Source of the DNA: Chloroflexi bacterium HGW-Chloroflexi-4
GTDB taxonomy: Bacteria; Chloroflexota; Anaerolineae; Anaerolineales; Anaerolineaceae
Assembly (NCBI GenBank): GCA_002840715.1
Contig: PHBW01000001.1
Coordinates: forward strand, 117,893-181,892
Direction: 5' to 3'
Length of the DNA stretch: 64,000 nucleotides
Under the pieces are notes generated by a model. It searched no databases, was not told where the DNA came from, and saw only the letters and a program-made list of their open reading frames with translations. Below are positions 19,159-27,047 of this stretch, one piece after another. The position numbers and the translations under genes are program-made. Numbering within the stretch: position 1 is the stretch's first letter; each line of letters opens with the position of its first letter.

Positions 19159-19779
19159 GTGGCAAAACACCTCAACATCCCCTTAAGTGCTGATGAGATC
19201 AACGGTTTGAACGTAGGTGATACGGTCCTTTTAAGCGGAGTGATGGTCACAGGCCGAGATGCCGTGCACAAATGGATTCATGATACTTTCATCAGGAAAA
19301 TCACTCCTGCCACGGAAGAAGATCTAGAAATACTAAGCCTATTGAAACCATTATTAAGTGAAGGAATCATCTACCATTGCGGACCGGTGGTTACAGGGTT
19401 GGAATCAAGCCAATATCGGATCACTGCAGCCGGTCCGACCACCAGCATCCGTGAAGAACCGTATCAAGCCGATGTGATCAATTTCTTTACCCTGAGAGGT
19501 GTGATTGGCAAAGGGGGCATGGGAGCTAAAACACTCTCCGCGTGCCACGCTGCACCAGCGGTTTATTTTCATGCCATTGGCGGAGCAGCCGCCCTAATAG
19601 CAGAATGCATTACCGAAGTGATTGGAGTATATAGACTGGATTTAGGAGTGCCAGAGGCAATCTGGGTGATTCGAGTAAAAGACTTGCCGGTAATTGTCAC
19701 CATGGATGCACATAATTCAAGTTTGCATGCAACAGTTCTCGAGCAGTCAAAGAAATCGCTTGATAAGATGATTTCTTAA
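19159..19779 (+). CDS. Class I fumarate hydratase, beta subunit
   Basis: This 206-residue protein matches the C-terminal domain of class I fumarases and TtdB. Motifs include GDTVLLSGVMVTGRDAVHKW, YHCGPVV, the substrate-binding GPTTSIREEPYQADVI, GVIGKGGMGAKTL and FHAIGGAAAL. The GTG start at 19159 has GGAG seven bases upstream. It pairs with the preceding alpha subunit to form the oxygen-sensitive hydratase, consistent with an anaerobic lifestyle. Gene order malic enzyme-alpha-beta suggests a small operon. Confidence 0.92.
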   Translation: MAKHLNIPLSADEINGLNVGDTVLLSGVMVTGRDAVHKWIHDTFIRKITPATEEDLEILSLLKPLLSEGIIYHCGPVVTGLESSQYRITAAGPTTSIREEPYQADVINFFTLRGVIGKGGMGAKTLSACHAAPAVYFHAIGGAAALIAECITEVIGVYRLDLGVPEAIWVIRVKDLPVIVTMDAHNSSLHATVLEQSKKSLDKMIS

Positions 19780-19894
19780 TCACAGATTTATTACAAGAAT
19801 CATCTTAAGAAAAATTATTCAACTGATTATCTGAGTTTATAATTTCAATTTGTCTAATGATAACAATTCAATTTCGAAATTACAGGAGCAAAGC

Positions 19895-20836
19895 ATGCTC
19901 ATTCCTTTCAAATTAACCCCCATTTTTAAAGAATATGTTTGGGGAGGAAAAAAACTACGGCCGGAGGCTGAGATCACTGCCGAAGCCTGGATTGTTCACG
20001 AAGAAAACATTGTGGCAGACGGTCCATATATGGGCAAAACCCTTGCCAAAGTGGTTGATCTCGAAGGAACCGCATTATTAGGTTCTCAAGTAGTGAAATT
20101 TAAAGGAAGACGATTTCCGTTACTTATTAAACTGCTGGATTGTGCAGACTGGCTTTCGCTTCAAGTTCACCCGAATAATGAACAAGCTAAGAAACTAGCT
20201 GGTCCAACCCAAAATGGCAAGACTGAAGCTTGGTATGTGATTGATGCTGAGGAAGATGCTCAATTGATCAGCGGACTTAAACCCAATGTCACCAGGCAGG
20301 ATATTCAAGCTGCAGCCGGGAAAAAAGAAATTCTGGATTTAGTAGAACGCAGATCTGTAAAAACCGGAGATTCAATCTTCATCGCACCAGGCACCATCCA
20401 TGCACTTGGACCTGGCTTGCTGATCTATGAAGTTCAACAAAATTCGGACATCACCTACCGTGTTTATGATTGGGACCGTCCGATGGATGGCACAAGGAAA
20501 TTGCACATCGATGAATCGATTGAAGTGCTAAACCCAAATGAAAGAGGTACTGTTAAACCTATTGATGAAAAATTATCTTCCAATCCAATTTCAACATTGA
20601 CGACATGCAGCTATTTCTCATTAACTTTACTGCAAGGCAACAAAAGTGTCGTGAAGGTCAACACAATGGAAGATTCATTTGCGGTTATTACTTCGATTGA
20701 TAGCAACTTAATTATTAAAGGTAGCGATTGGTCCATTAAGCTTAACCAATTGGAAACCATAATCATTCCTGCTGAATGCCCTCCTTTTGATGTGGTGTTT
20801 GAACAAAAAGGAAAAGCTTTATTGGCAAGGGGTTGA
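19895..20836 (+). CDS. manA: Mannose-6-phosphate isomerase, class I
   Basis: The 313-residue protein is a short, Bacillus-type ManA. It opens with FKLTPIFKEYVWGGKKL and carries the zinc-site segments SLQVHPNNEQA and KTEAWYVID, followed by APGTIHALGPGLLIYEVQQ and SDITYRVYDWDR. It interconverts fructose-6-phosphate and mannose-6-phosphate and could feed GDP-mannose for the polysaccharide locus nearby. The ATG at 19895 has AGGAG at 19884-19888; the longer frame from TTG at 19850 has no such site. No terminator with a T tract is evident after the gene. Confidence 0.93.
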   Translation: MLIPFKLTPIFKEYVWGGKKLRPEAEITAEAWIVHEENIVADGPYMGKTLAKVVDLEGTALLGSQVVKFKGRRFPLLIKLLDCADWLSLQVHPNNEQAKKLAGPTQNGKTEAWYVIDAEEDAQLISGLKPNVTRQDIQAAAGKKEILDLVERRSVKTGDSIFIAPGTIHALGPGLLIYEVQQNSDITYRVYDWDRPMDGTRKLHIDESIEVLNPNERGTVKPIDEKLSSNPISTLTTCSYFSLTLLQGNKSVVKVNTMEDSFAVITSIDSNLIIKGSDWSIKLNQLETIIIPAECPPFDVVFEQKGKALLARG

Positions 20837-21229
20837 AAATAAATACACTCTCAATTATTCACTTCTAATCTTAATACTAATGCATGATCCTTATTAAACA
20901 TATACAAGGTACAAATTCTCATTCTAATTATCAGTGATTTGATCTCAATCTTTATAAACTTCAAGATTTTGGAATTTCGAAGTAATATTGTCACCAATTA
21001 AGTTACATAGAATAGTAAATCCCCCGCATAATATTCTGCTTAGAACGAGTTATAAACAATCAAAACTGATGCTTGCATTTTTTCCTGCAGTGTTGTAATA
21101 TAATGTAAGTCTAATTACATAATTTAATAAAATGTAGTTTTTGTTATCATTTCACTTTTTCTTGCTGATATTTTTACAGCTATGGAAAAATGGTGGGTAT
21201 TTATATTGGCACGATAGGACAAATCTACA
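20837..21229. other. Intergenic region before the first HAD/RpiR/ABC cluster
   Basis: This 393-base AT-rich stretch contains no credible gene. Its right half holds a good promoter (see 21073-21101) and an inverted repeat ATGTAA-N6-TTACAT at 21103-21120. The left half shows no structure that could be named. Confidence 0.5.
21073..21120 (+). promoter_or_regulatory. Sigma-70-type promoter plus inverted repeat upstream of HAD gene
   Basis: TTGCAT (21073-21078) and TAATAT (21096-21101) are separated by exactly 17 bases. Immediately downstream the arms ATGTAA and TTACAT are separated by 6 bases (21103-21120). The same -35, spacing, -10 and the TGTTG preceding the -10 recur before the second HAD/RpiR cluster at 39179-39207, where an 8-bp inverted repeat with a 6-base spacer sits over the -10. 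The shared design suggests both are controlled by the RpiR-type regulators encoded in these clusters, which is inference. Confidence 0.6.
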
Positions 21230-21895
21230 ATGATAAAAGCAATATTCTTTGATGCCGCAGGAATACTTTATACCAGGTCAGGAACGACGGAAGAATTTGC
21301 AAATAAAACCCTTAAAGAAAAAGGGTATGCAACGGAAATATCAGTTGAAGAAATGGAAAAACAATTGAAGCTAAGATCCAAGGCAAATGAAGGCAGTATC
21401 AGCCATGATGTGTATTGGGATCAATGGTTATCCATGCGCAAGGTGACTGATCCTGACCAACGTAAAATGTTAACCGCGGAAATTGTAAATTATTCAAATG
21501 CAATTCAACCCATGCCTGGCGCAAAAGAAGCCTTAGCTCAATTAAAGCAAAAAGGGATCCCAATGGGAATTATTACTGACACGATGTATCCGTTGGAATG
21601 GAAAATGCGACGTCTTGAAAAAGCTGGTGTCGCAGAGTTCATTGACATAGTTGCCTGTTCAACCGACCTTGGCGCACATAAACCTGATCCATTAGTTTAC
21701 AGCTATGCAATACAGCAAGCCAAACTTACGCCGGAAGAAACTGCCTTTGTTGGTCATCTAGGAGTCGAACTTGAAGGAGCTCAAAAAGCCGGTATGACAA
21801 CCATAGCAATTAACCACGATGAAGGCACAAAAGCTGATTTTTTTTGTAACTCTTTACTTGATCTACCCAGCCTGTCAATCTTTCAAATTAATTAA
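21230..21895 (+). CDS. HAD-superfamily hydrolase with D-x-A motif I
   Basis: This 221-residue HAD subfamily IA protein begins IKAIFFDAAGILY, so the nucleophilic Asp8 is present but the usual second Asp of motif I is Ala10. Motif II is GIITDT (about residue 105), motif III lies in GAHKPDPLVY, and the acidic motif IV is weakened to FVGHLGVELEGAQKAG. Loss of the second Asp is known in phosphonatases and dehalogenases, so simple phosphatase activity is not assured. It is most like the second domain of the double-HAD protein at 49101-50546. The gene precedes an RpiR regulator and ABC genes and is driven by the promoter at 21073. Confidence 0.8.
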   Translation: MIKAIFFDAAGILYTRSGTTEEFANKTLKEKGYATEISVEEMEKQLKLRSKANEGSISHDVYWDQWLSMRKVTDPDQRKMLTAEIVNYSNAIQPMPGAKEALAQLKQKGIPMGIITDTMYPLEWKMRRLEKAGVAEFIDIVACSTDLGAHKPDPLVYSYAIQQAKLTPEETAFVGHLGVELEGAQKAGMTTIAINHDEGTKADFFCNSLLDLPSLSIFQIN

Positions 21896-21960
21896 CAATA
21901 GATAATTTCCCAAAAAAGAAATACTACTAACAATTTTTGTTTTGATGAGTAGAGGTGCTA

Positions 21961-22857
21961 ATGAATTCTGATAAAGAAAATGACCAGGAATTCAACAAGT
22001 TGGTTGCAGAACAATATGAATTCTTTACTCACAGTGAAAAAAGAATAGCCACATTTATCAGCCAGAACCGCGATGAAGTAGCCTTTATGTCAGCTGCAGA
22101 AGTGGCCACCAGATTAAACTTGAGTGAACCTACCATGCTGCGATTTGCAAAGAGGCTTGGTTTTGACAGCTACCCTGCCATGCGCAATATGCTGCAAGCC
22201 AAAGTAAGAAACCTGGCCAATCATTCAGCACGCATCCGAAGCAGCTTGGATGAACTTCGGAATACTGGGGATATCTACGAACAACTAGTTACTTCAGAAA
22301 TAGATTTCTTAACTGAATCATTACAAACCCTTGACCGTGATGCAATAAAAATAGCTACAGATCTATTGCGAACCCATGATCGAATTTTTGTTTTTGGTTT
22401 GGGACCATCCATTTCACTGGTAGATCAACTGGATATACGGCTAACACGCTCACTTAAGCATGTAATTCCTTTACGCACATCAGGACGAGAATTAATCGAA
22501 CCATTGCTGCTAATGACTGGAAATGATCTGGTGATTGCAATTGCATTTCATAGTGTAAATCCATATTTGGAATTGGTCTTGGATCGAGCAAATGAATTTA
22601 ATGCCCCCGTAATATTAATTACCGACACCTTAGGTGATTTGATAGGCAGAAAAGCGACTGTGACACTTGCATCACGCCGTGGCCCGGTGTCTGCTTTCCA
22701 TTCGCTAACGATACCGATGACCATTATAAACACCCTACTTCTGGCATTAACTGCATCTGATCAAGAAAAGATAATGAATAATCTTGATCAGCTTGACCAG
22801 CTTCGAGAAAGTGTCTTGCGAACCAGCAACCCATCAAACTCGAAAAAAAAGAACTAG
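21961..22857 (+). CDS. MurR/RpiR-family transcriptional regulator
   Basis: The 298-residue protein has an N-terminal HTH_6 domain (SEKRIATFISQNRDEVAFMSAAEVATRLNLSEPTMLRFAKRLGF region, about residues 28-72) and a C-terminal SIS sugar-phosphate-binding domain with FVFGLGPSISLVDQL near 145 and SRRGPVSAFHSL. RpiR proteins sense phosphorylated sugars. The ATG at 21961 has AGAGG at 21951-21955. The ABC permease gene starts 10 bases after the stop. It is a close paralogue of the regulator at 43677, and both precede the same type of permease, so each probably controls its local transporter cluster. Confidence 0.9.
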   Translation: MNSDKENDQEFNKLVAEQYEFFTHSEKRIATFISQNRDEVAFMSAAEVATRLNLSEPTMLRFAKRLGFDSYPAMRNMLQAKVRNLANHSARIRSSLDELRNTGDIYEQLVTSEIDFLTESLQTLDRDAIKIATDLLRTHDRIFVFGLGPSISLVDQLDIRLTRSLKHVIPLRTSGRELIEPLLLMTGNDLVIAIAFHSVNPYLELVLDRANEFNAPVILITDTLGDLIGRKATVTLASRRGPVSAFHSLTIPMTIINTLLLALTASDQEKIMNNLDQLDQLRESVLRTSNPSNSKKKN

Positions 22858-22867
22858 GAGACCGACT

Positions 22868-24703
22868 GTGGCCGCCCTCATTGACCTTGAAAAGAATCAT
22901 AAACAATTACTTGTTGCACGATCCCGACGTTTTTTCAGTTGGCTAGGCAGCCCGCATGTATTGCTTTCATTAATAATGCTGGCACTCCTGATATATCTCA
23001 TCATCATTCCGCTATTTCGAATGATGGCGACCACCCTTACCTTTCAAGAAAAAGATTTGATTAAATTCCCCGATGCTGAAATTGGCGGATTCACTTTTTA
23101 TCATTGGATCAGAATGCTGTCTTCAAAAATCAGCATGATTATGCTTTATGTTCCTTTGCAGCACTCATTGGTAGTCTCTGCTGGTGCAACAGCAATTGCA
23201 CTGGCATTGGGATGCCTGATGGCATGGTTTGTGGTTCGCACGAACATGCCGGGACGCAAAATTATCAATATTTTGGCAATTGTTCCATACATGATGCCGT
23301 CGTGGACCATATCAATGGCATGGACAGTGATGTTCAAAAATCGAACCATTGGCGGTGCCCCTGGGATAGTTGAATATTTGTTTGGCATCAGCCCGCCTGA
23401 TTGGTTTGCCTATGGACCGGTTCCCATCATGGTCAGCAGTGGATTGCATTATTACACCTTTTTCTTCCTCTTCGTTTCTGCAGCTTTGATGTCAATTGAT
23501 TCAAATCTTGAAGAAGCTGGCGAAATGATGGGCGCTAGCCGCTGGCGAATATTGAGAAAGATTACCTTCCCTCTGGTTTTGCCTGCTCTTTTGTCAGGCT
23601 TTATCATGACCTTTTCTAGAGTGATGGGCACTTTTGGCGGCCCGAATATTCTAGGCGTTCCCGTGCGTTATTACACATTGTCGACCATGATCCGGGCTGA
23701 TATGAAGCTGGGCGATACTGCTGATGGATTTGTGTTAGCACTCATGTTAATAGCAATCGCCATCATCACGGTGTATATCAATCAAAAAGCCATGGGGACG
23801 AAGAAAAGTTTTGAAACCATCGGAGGTAGAGGGTTGGTTATAAAACAGATCAACCTTCGAAAATGGCGCGGCTTTTTTACTGTTCTGATTATTGGAATTG
23901 AAATCATTATTGCAGTAGTACCTGCTGCCCTTTTGCTTTGGAATACTTTCATGAAAACCTCCGGAGACTTCAGTTTAGCCAATTTCTCATTGGTTCACTG
24001 GATCGGAAGAAGTGATTCAACAATTGATGATGGATTGCCGGGCATATTTCGAAACCCTGCGATTATTAAAGGCGCATGGAATTCAATAAAGCTTGCATTT
24101 TCGACTGCCTTCATCTCTGCAATATTAGGTGTGATCTTAGGTTACTCCATTGTCAAAGGGCGCGGAACAAAATTATCAAAACTTGTTGAACAATTAGCGT
24201 TTATTCCCTATGTCATACCAGGCATCGCTTTTGGCGCCATTTTTATCTCAATGTTCGCAAAACCCGTGGGTCCTATTCCACCTTTATATGGAACGTTCGC
24301 CCTCCTGGTTGTGGTATCAGTAGCTAAAAACCTTCCTTTTTCAAGTAGGACAGGAGTTACAGCCATGATGCAGGTAGGAAGGGAACTTGAGGAAGCCGCC
24401 AAAATCGCTGGCGCAAATGCGTGGACAAGGTTCACGTGCATTATCTTTCCCCTTACCAGAAGTGGTTTTGTATCTGGTTTCTTGTTATCTTTCATCACAA
24501 CAATGCGCGAATTATCCTTAATCATCCTACTAGTTACACCAGCCACACAAGTCTTGGCGAGTATGACTATGCGCTATACAGAAAACGGAAGCGAACAAAA
24601 AGCGGATGCGGTGATCATCCTGTTGATCGTATTAATTCTCGCAGGCAACTGGTTGATAAGCCGATTCCGCAAAGGCAGCCTTGAAAAAGGACTTGGACTC
24701 TAA
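22868..24703 (+). CDS. ABC transporter permease, fused two-domain Fe3+/organophosphate type
   Basis: The protein has 611 residues from the GTG at 22868 (AGGAG at 22856-22860), exactly the length of its paralogue at 44689. It contains two binding-protein-dependent permease domains in one chain, each with about six helices. The two EAA loops are visible as EEAGEMMGASRWRILRKITF and EEAAKIAGANAWTRFTCIIF. This fused architecture is found in FbpB/SfuB, AfuB and 2-aminoethylphosphonate permeases. The binding protein follows, but no ATPase gene is present in this cluster; the ATPase at 46536 in the sister cluster could serve both. Confidence 0.9.
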   Translation: MAALIDLEKNHKQLLVARSRRFFSWLGSPHVLLSLIMLALLIYLIIIPLFRMMATTLTFQEKDLIKFPDAEIGGFTFYHWIRMLSSKISMIMLYVPLQHSLVVSAGATAIALALGCLMAWFVVRTNMPGRKIINILAIVPYMMPSWTISMAWTVMFKNRTIGGAPGIVEYLFGISPPDWFAYGPVPIMVSSGLHYYTFFFLFVSAALMSIDSNLEEAGEMMGASRWRILRKITFPLVLPALLSGFIMTFSRVMGTFGGPNILGVPVRYYTLSTMIRADMKLGDTADGFVLALMLIAIAIITVYINQKAMGTKKSFETIGGRGLVIKQINLRKWRGFFTVLIIGIEIIIAVVPAALLLWNTFMKTSGDFSLANFSLVHWIGRSDSTIDDGLPGIFRNPAIIKGAWNSIKLAFSTAFISAILGVILGYSIVKGRGTKLSKLVEQLAFIPYVIPGIAFGAIFISMFAKPVGPIPPLYGTFALLVVVSVAKNLPFSSRTGVTAMMQVGRELEEAAKIAGANAWTRFTCIIFPLTRSGFVSGFLLSFITTMRELSLIILLVTPATQVLASMTMRYTENGSEQKADAVIILLIVLILAGNWLISRFRKGSLEKGLGL

Positions 24704-24716
24704 ATATCCAAATTTA

Positions 24717-24764
24717 AGGCTGCTGTCAAATAAATATGTAATCAACCATTGGCAACAGCAGCCT
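24717..24764 (+). repeat. Inverted repeat between permease and binding-protein genes
   Basis: AGGCTGCTGT (24717-24726) pairs perfectly with ACAGCAGCCT (24755-24764) around a 28-base loop. No T tract follows, so it is not a standard terminator. Its place directly after the permease gene and before the highly expressed type of gene (binding protein) suggests an mRNA processing or stability element. Confidence 0.5.
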
Positions 24765-24910
24765 CTATGTGGAAACTGTAATGTAAATAAATCGATATTC
24801 AATGGAATGTGATTATTTGCCGATGGCAAAAAGGAGGTTTCTTCTGAAAAAATAAAAATGCGATCCTCTCACTTTTCATATCATTTCCACCATAAACTAA
24901 GGAGAAATAA

Positions 24911-26140
24911 ATGAAAAAGCTTTTAAGAATCCTCTCGCTTGTTCTATTGATCAGTTTTCTTGTATCCTGCGCAAAACCTACCGCGGCACCAGTCGCCGAC
25001 GTAACTGAAGCGCCTGCAGCTACCGAAGCTCCGGCTGCCACCGAAGCACCTCTCAGCGCTGCTGAACAATGGGCTAAAGACAACGGCCTTGGTTCGTATC
25101 TCTCTGACACTGAAGATTGGGCTGCTATTGAAGCTGCAGCGAAAGAAGAAGGTTCGTTGATCGTCTACTCCAATTCTTCACGCATCCAAGATGCTGCCGC
25201 GGTATGGGCAACATTATATCCCGATATCGTTCTTGAAGCGAATGATATGGGGGGCTCCGAAGTCATTACCAAAGTTCGTGAAGAACAAAAAGCGGGTGCG
25301 TTTACCGGAGATGTTTGGTACAGCGCCGGTGGACCTGACCTGGAAGGAGAATTTGTTCCCAATCAGTACCTTTGGAAATACATCCCTGCCGAATTACTTT
25401 CAGTGATCCCGGAAGAAAACCAAAATCCAGTTGTTACTGCCAGTACAGAAACTTTTGGTTGGATTTACAACACCGAATTGAATGATACCTGCCCCATAAC
25501 GAATTGGTGGCAATTAACTGACCCTGAATGGAAGGGAAAAGTCTTTATCAAGGATCCCATCAACAGCGCTGAAGACCTTGGGATGTTGATGAGTGCGATT
25601 TCTCATACTGATGAATTTGCAGTAGCTTATAAGGATCTGTATGGCACTGATATCGTACTTGATGCTGACACTCCCGATGCCGGTTGGATGTGGCTTAAAA
25701 AATTCGCCCAAAATCAACCTGTCGGGGTTGCTGGTGGTGATGATGTTTGGGGAGCAATGGCCATCCCTGGCTTAAACGACAACAATTTAGGATGGCTTCC
25801 TTTATCAAAATATCGCAAAGTCCTGTCTGGTGATGCTGTATTTGCACCATGTGAAGGATTGTCTCCGGTTGTGGGCGTTCAAAAACATAACTATTTGGCC
25901 ATCATTAATCAAGCACCCCACCCAAATGCTGCCAAATTATTCCTCCGATTTGCGTTGAGTGCCGAAGGTTTTGAACCCTGGAATCAGGTTGGACAATATT
26001 CAGGTCGCACCGATATTGCGCCAGTCGAAGACGCTGTCCCGTTCAAAGAATTACCAGCATACAATTTTGACAATATGTTCGTTTTCCAAAATATCACTGA
26101 TTATCACGACTTCTATGCCGTGAATCTATTGACACAATAG
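24911..26140 (+). CDS. ABC transporter substrate-binding lipoprotein (family 1, AfuA/FbpA-like)
   Basis: This 409-residue protein has a lipoprotein signal (LLISFLVSC, Cys near residue 20), then a low-complexity Ala-Pro-Thr-Glu linker and LSAAEQWAKDNG. The mature part shows the extracellular solute-binding fold: GSLIVYSNSS, a conserved EEQKAGAFTGDVWYSAGG, TFGWIYNTEL, WKGKVFIKDP and DADTPDAGW. It binds ligand outside the membrane for the upstream permease. AAGGAG lies just upstream of the ATG at 24911. Relatives bind ferric iron, 2-aminoethylphosphonate or hexose phosphates; the surrounding HAD and RpiR genes favour a phosphorylated compound. The linker composition is typical of Anaerolineae lipoproteins. 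Confidence 0.88.
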   Translation: MKKLLRILSLVLLISFLVSCAKPTAAPVADVTEAPAATEAPAATEAPLSAAEQWAKDNGLGSYLSDTEDWAAIEAAAKEEGSLIVYSNSSRIQDAAAVWATLYPDIVLEANDMGGSEVITKVREEQKAGAFTGDVWYSAGGPDLEGEFVPNQYLWKYIPAELLSVIPEENQNPVVTASTETFGWIYNTELNDTCPITNWWQLTDPEWKGKVFIKDPINSAEDLGMLMSAISHTDEFAVAYKDLYGTDIVLDADTPDAGWMWLKKFAQNQPVGVAGGDDVWGAMAIPGLNDNNLGWLPLSKYRKVLSGDAVFAPCEGLSPVVGVQKHNYLAIINQAPHPNAAKLFLRFALSAEGFEPWNQVGQYSGRTDIAPVEDAVPFKELPAYNFDNMFVFQNITDYHDFYAVNLLTQ

Positions 26141-26162
26141 TTTCTTGTTTTCTCCTTGAAGG

Positions 26163-26195
26163 CAGAAGAACGCGAAGAGTATCCGCGTTCTTCTG
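26163..26195. terminator. Hairpin between convergent genes
   Basis: A 12-bp perfect stem (CAGAAGAACGCG with CGCGTTCTTCTG) around a 9-base loop sits between the convergent binding-protein and TauE genes. No long T tract follows on either side, so it may act as a weak bidirectional terminator or as a barrier to exonucleases for both transcripts. Confidence 0.6.
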
Positions 26196-26218
26196 TATTA
26201 ATGAATAATCATGGTGGG

Positions 26219-26938
26219 TTATCCTTGAACAATCATATATCCGGCCATGATTATTAATAAAATCGAAACAAAAATCTGAAACACTTTGGTGTTCATCTTT
26301 TGAATTACCCGATTTGATACCCAGGTTCCCAGAATCATTGCCGCTCCCATCAAGCCGGCGAGTATCCATGTTTTGGAACCGATAGTCAATACGCTCTGAT
26401 AAACTATCGTTTTTACTCCATGCATGACCAAAGCGGTTGTGGCTTCGCTGGCCACATAAGCAACCGGCGGCAACCCAAGGCTTAAGAAGATGGCTGCCCC
26501 TAGCGGACCCGCACTACCGACCAACCCCGAAAGAAAACCCACCACCCCTCCCCCAACGGTCAACAACAATTTACCAGACTTTAATTTGAGAATACCGCTC
26601 AACTTCAAGAGGGTAAACACAAGGATGGCAGCACCTGTAAAGCGATTAACGATTGTTTTGGGTAAATCAGTGAATAGAAGTGCACCAACCACGCTCAAAG
26701 GTATGGCACCCAATAGAAACAGCCACACCGATTTCCAATTGATCTGTGTGAAACCAAACCCAACACGAGAGAGGTTGCCGATCAACTGCACAACAGTCAG
26801 TAATGGCACTGCCTGAAATGCTCCCACCGTGCCCGTGAGCACAGGCAGCAGCAACAACGCACCGCCAAAACCGGCTGCGCCTGAAATGGCAGCGGCGAAA
26901 GATGCTGCAAGTGATAACCACAGGTAATCCAAAGTCAA
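26219..26938 (-). CDS. TauE/SafE-family anion (sulfite) exporter-like membrane protein
   Basis: The protein has about 240 residues with seven to eight helices and the N-terminal family motif AAAISGAAGFGGALLLLPVL; the second half repeat is GGGVVGFLSGLVGSAGPLGA. TauE/SafE proteins move sulfite, sulfoacetate or other organic anions across the membrane. A TTG at 26938 has GGAG five bases upstream and is preferred; the ATG at 26965 would add nine residues but lacks a ribosome site. The gene is last in the inositol operon, behind an acylating aldehyde dehydrogenase and a hairpin (26977-27010). Its substrate here is unknown. Confidence 0.82.
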   Translation of the reverse strand: MTLDYLWLSLAASFAAAISGAAGFGGALLLLPVLTGTVGAFQAVPLLTVVQLIGNLSRVGFGFTQINWKSVWLFLLGAIPLSVVGALLFTDLPKTIVNRFTGAAILVFTLLKLSGILKLKSGKLLLTVGGGVVGFLSGLVGSAGPLGAAIFLSLGLPPVAYVASEATTALVMHGVKTIVYQSVLTIGSKTWILAGLMGAAMILGTWVSNRVIQKMNTKVFQIFVSILLIIMAGYMIVQG

Positions 26939-26976
26939 ATTTTCTCCAATAACTCGAAAACACATTATCGCTAAAG

Positions 26977-27010
26977 ACTCAATAACCTGCTATTACGCAG
27001 GTTATTGAGT
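26977..27010 (-). terminator. Strong hairpin between aldehyde dehydrogenase and TauE genes
   Basis: A perfect 14-bp stem (ACTCAATAACCTGC with GCAGGTTATTGAGT) encloses a 6-base loop. In the minus direction it follows the aldehyde dehydrogenase stop by about 40 bases but is followed by only a short T-poor stretch. It could terminate most iol transcripts or lower expression of the last gene. Confidence 0.65.
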
Positions 27011-27047
27011 GGAGGAAGAAAAAAGGTTCGTGAAGGAAACCTAAAAC

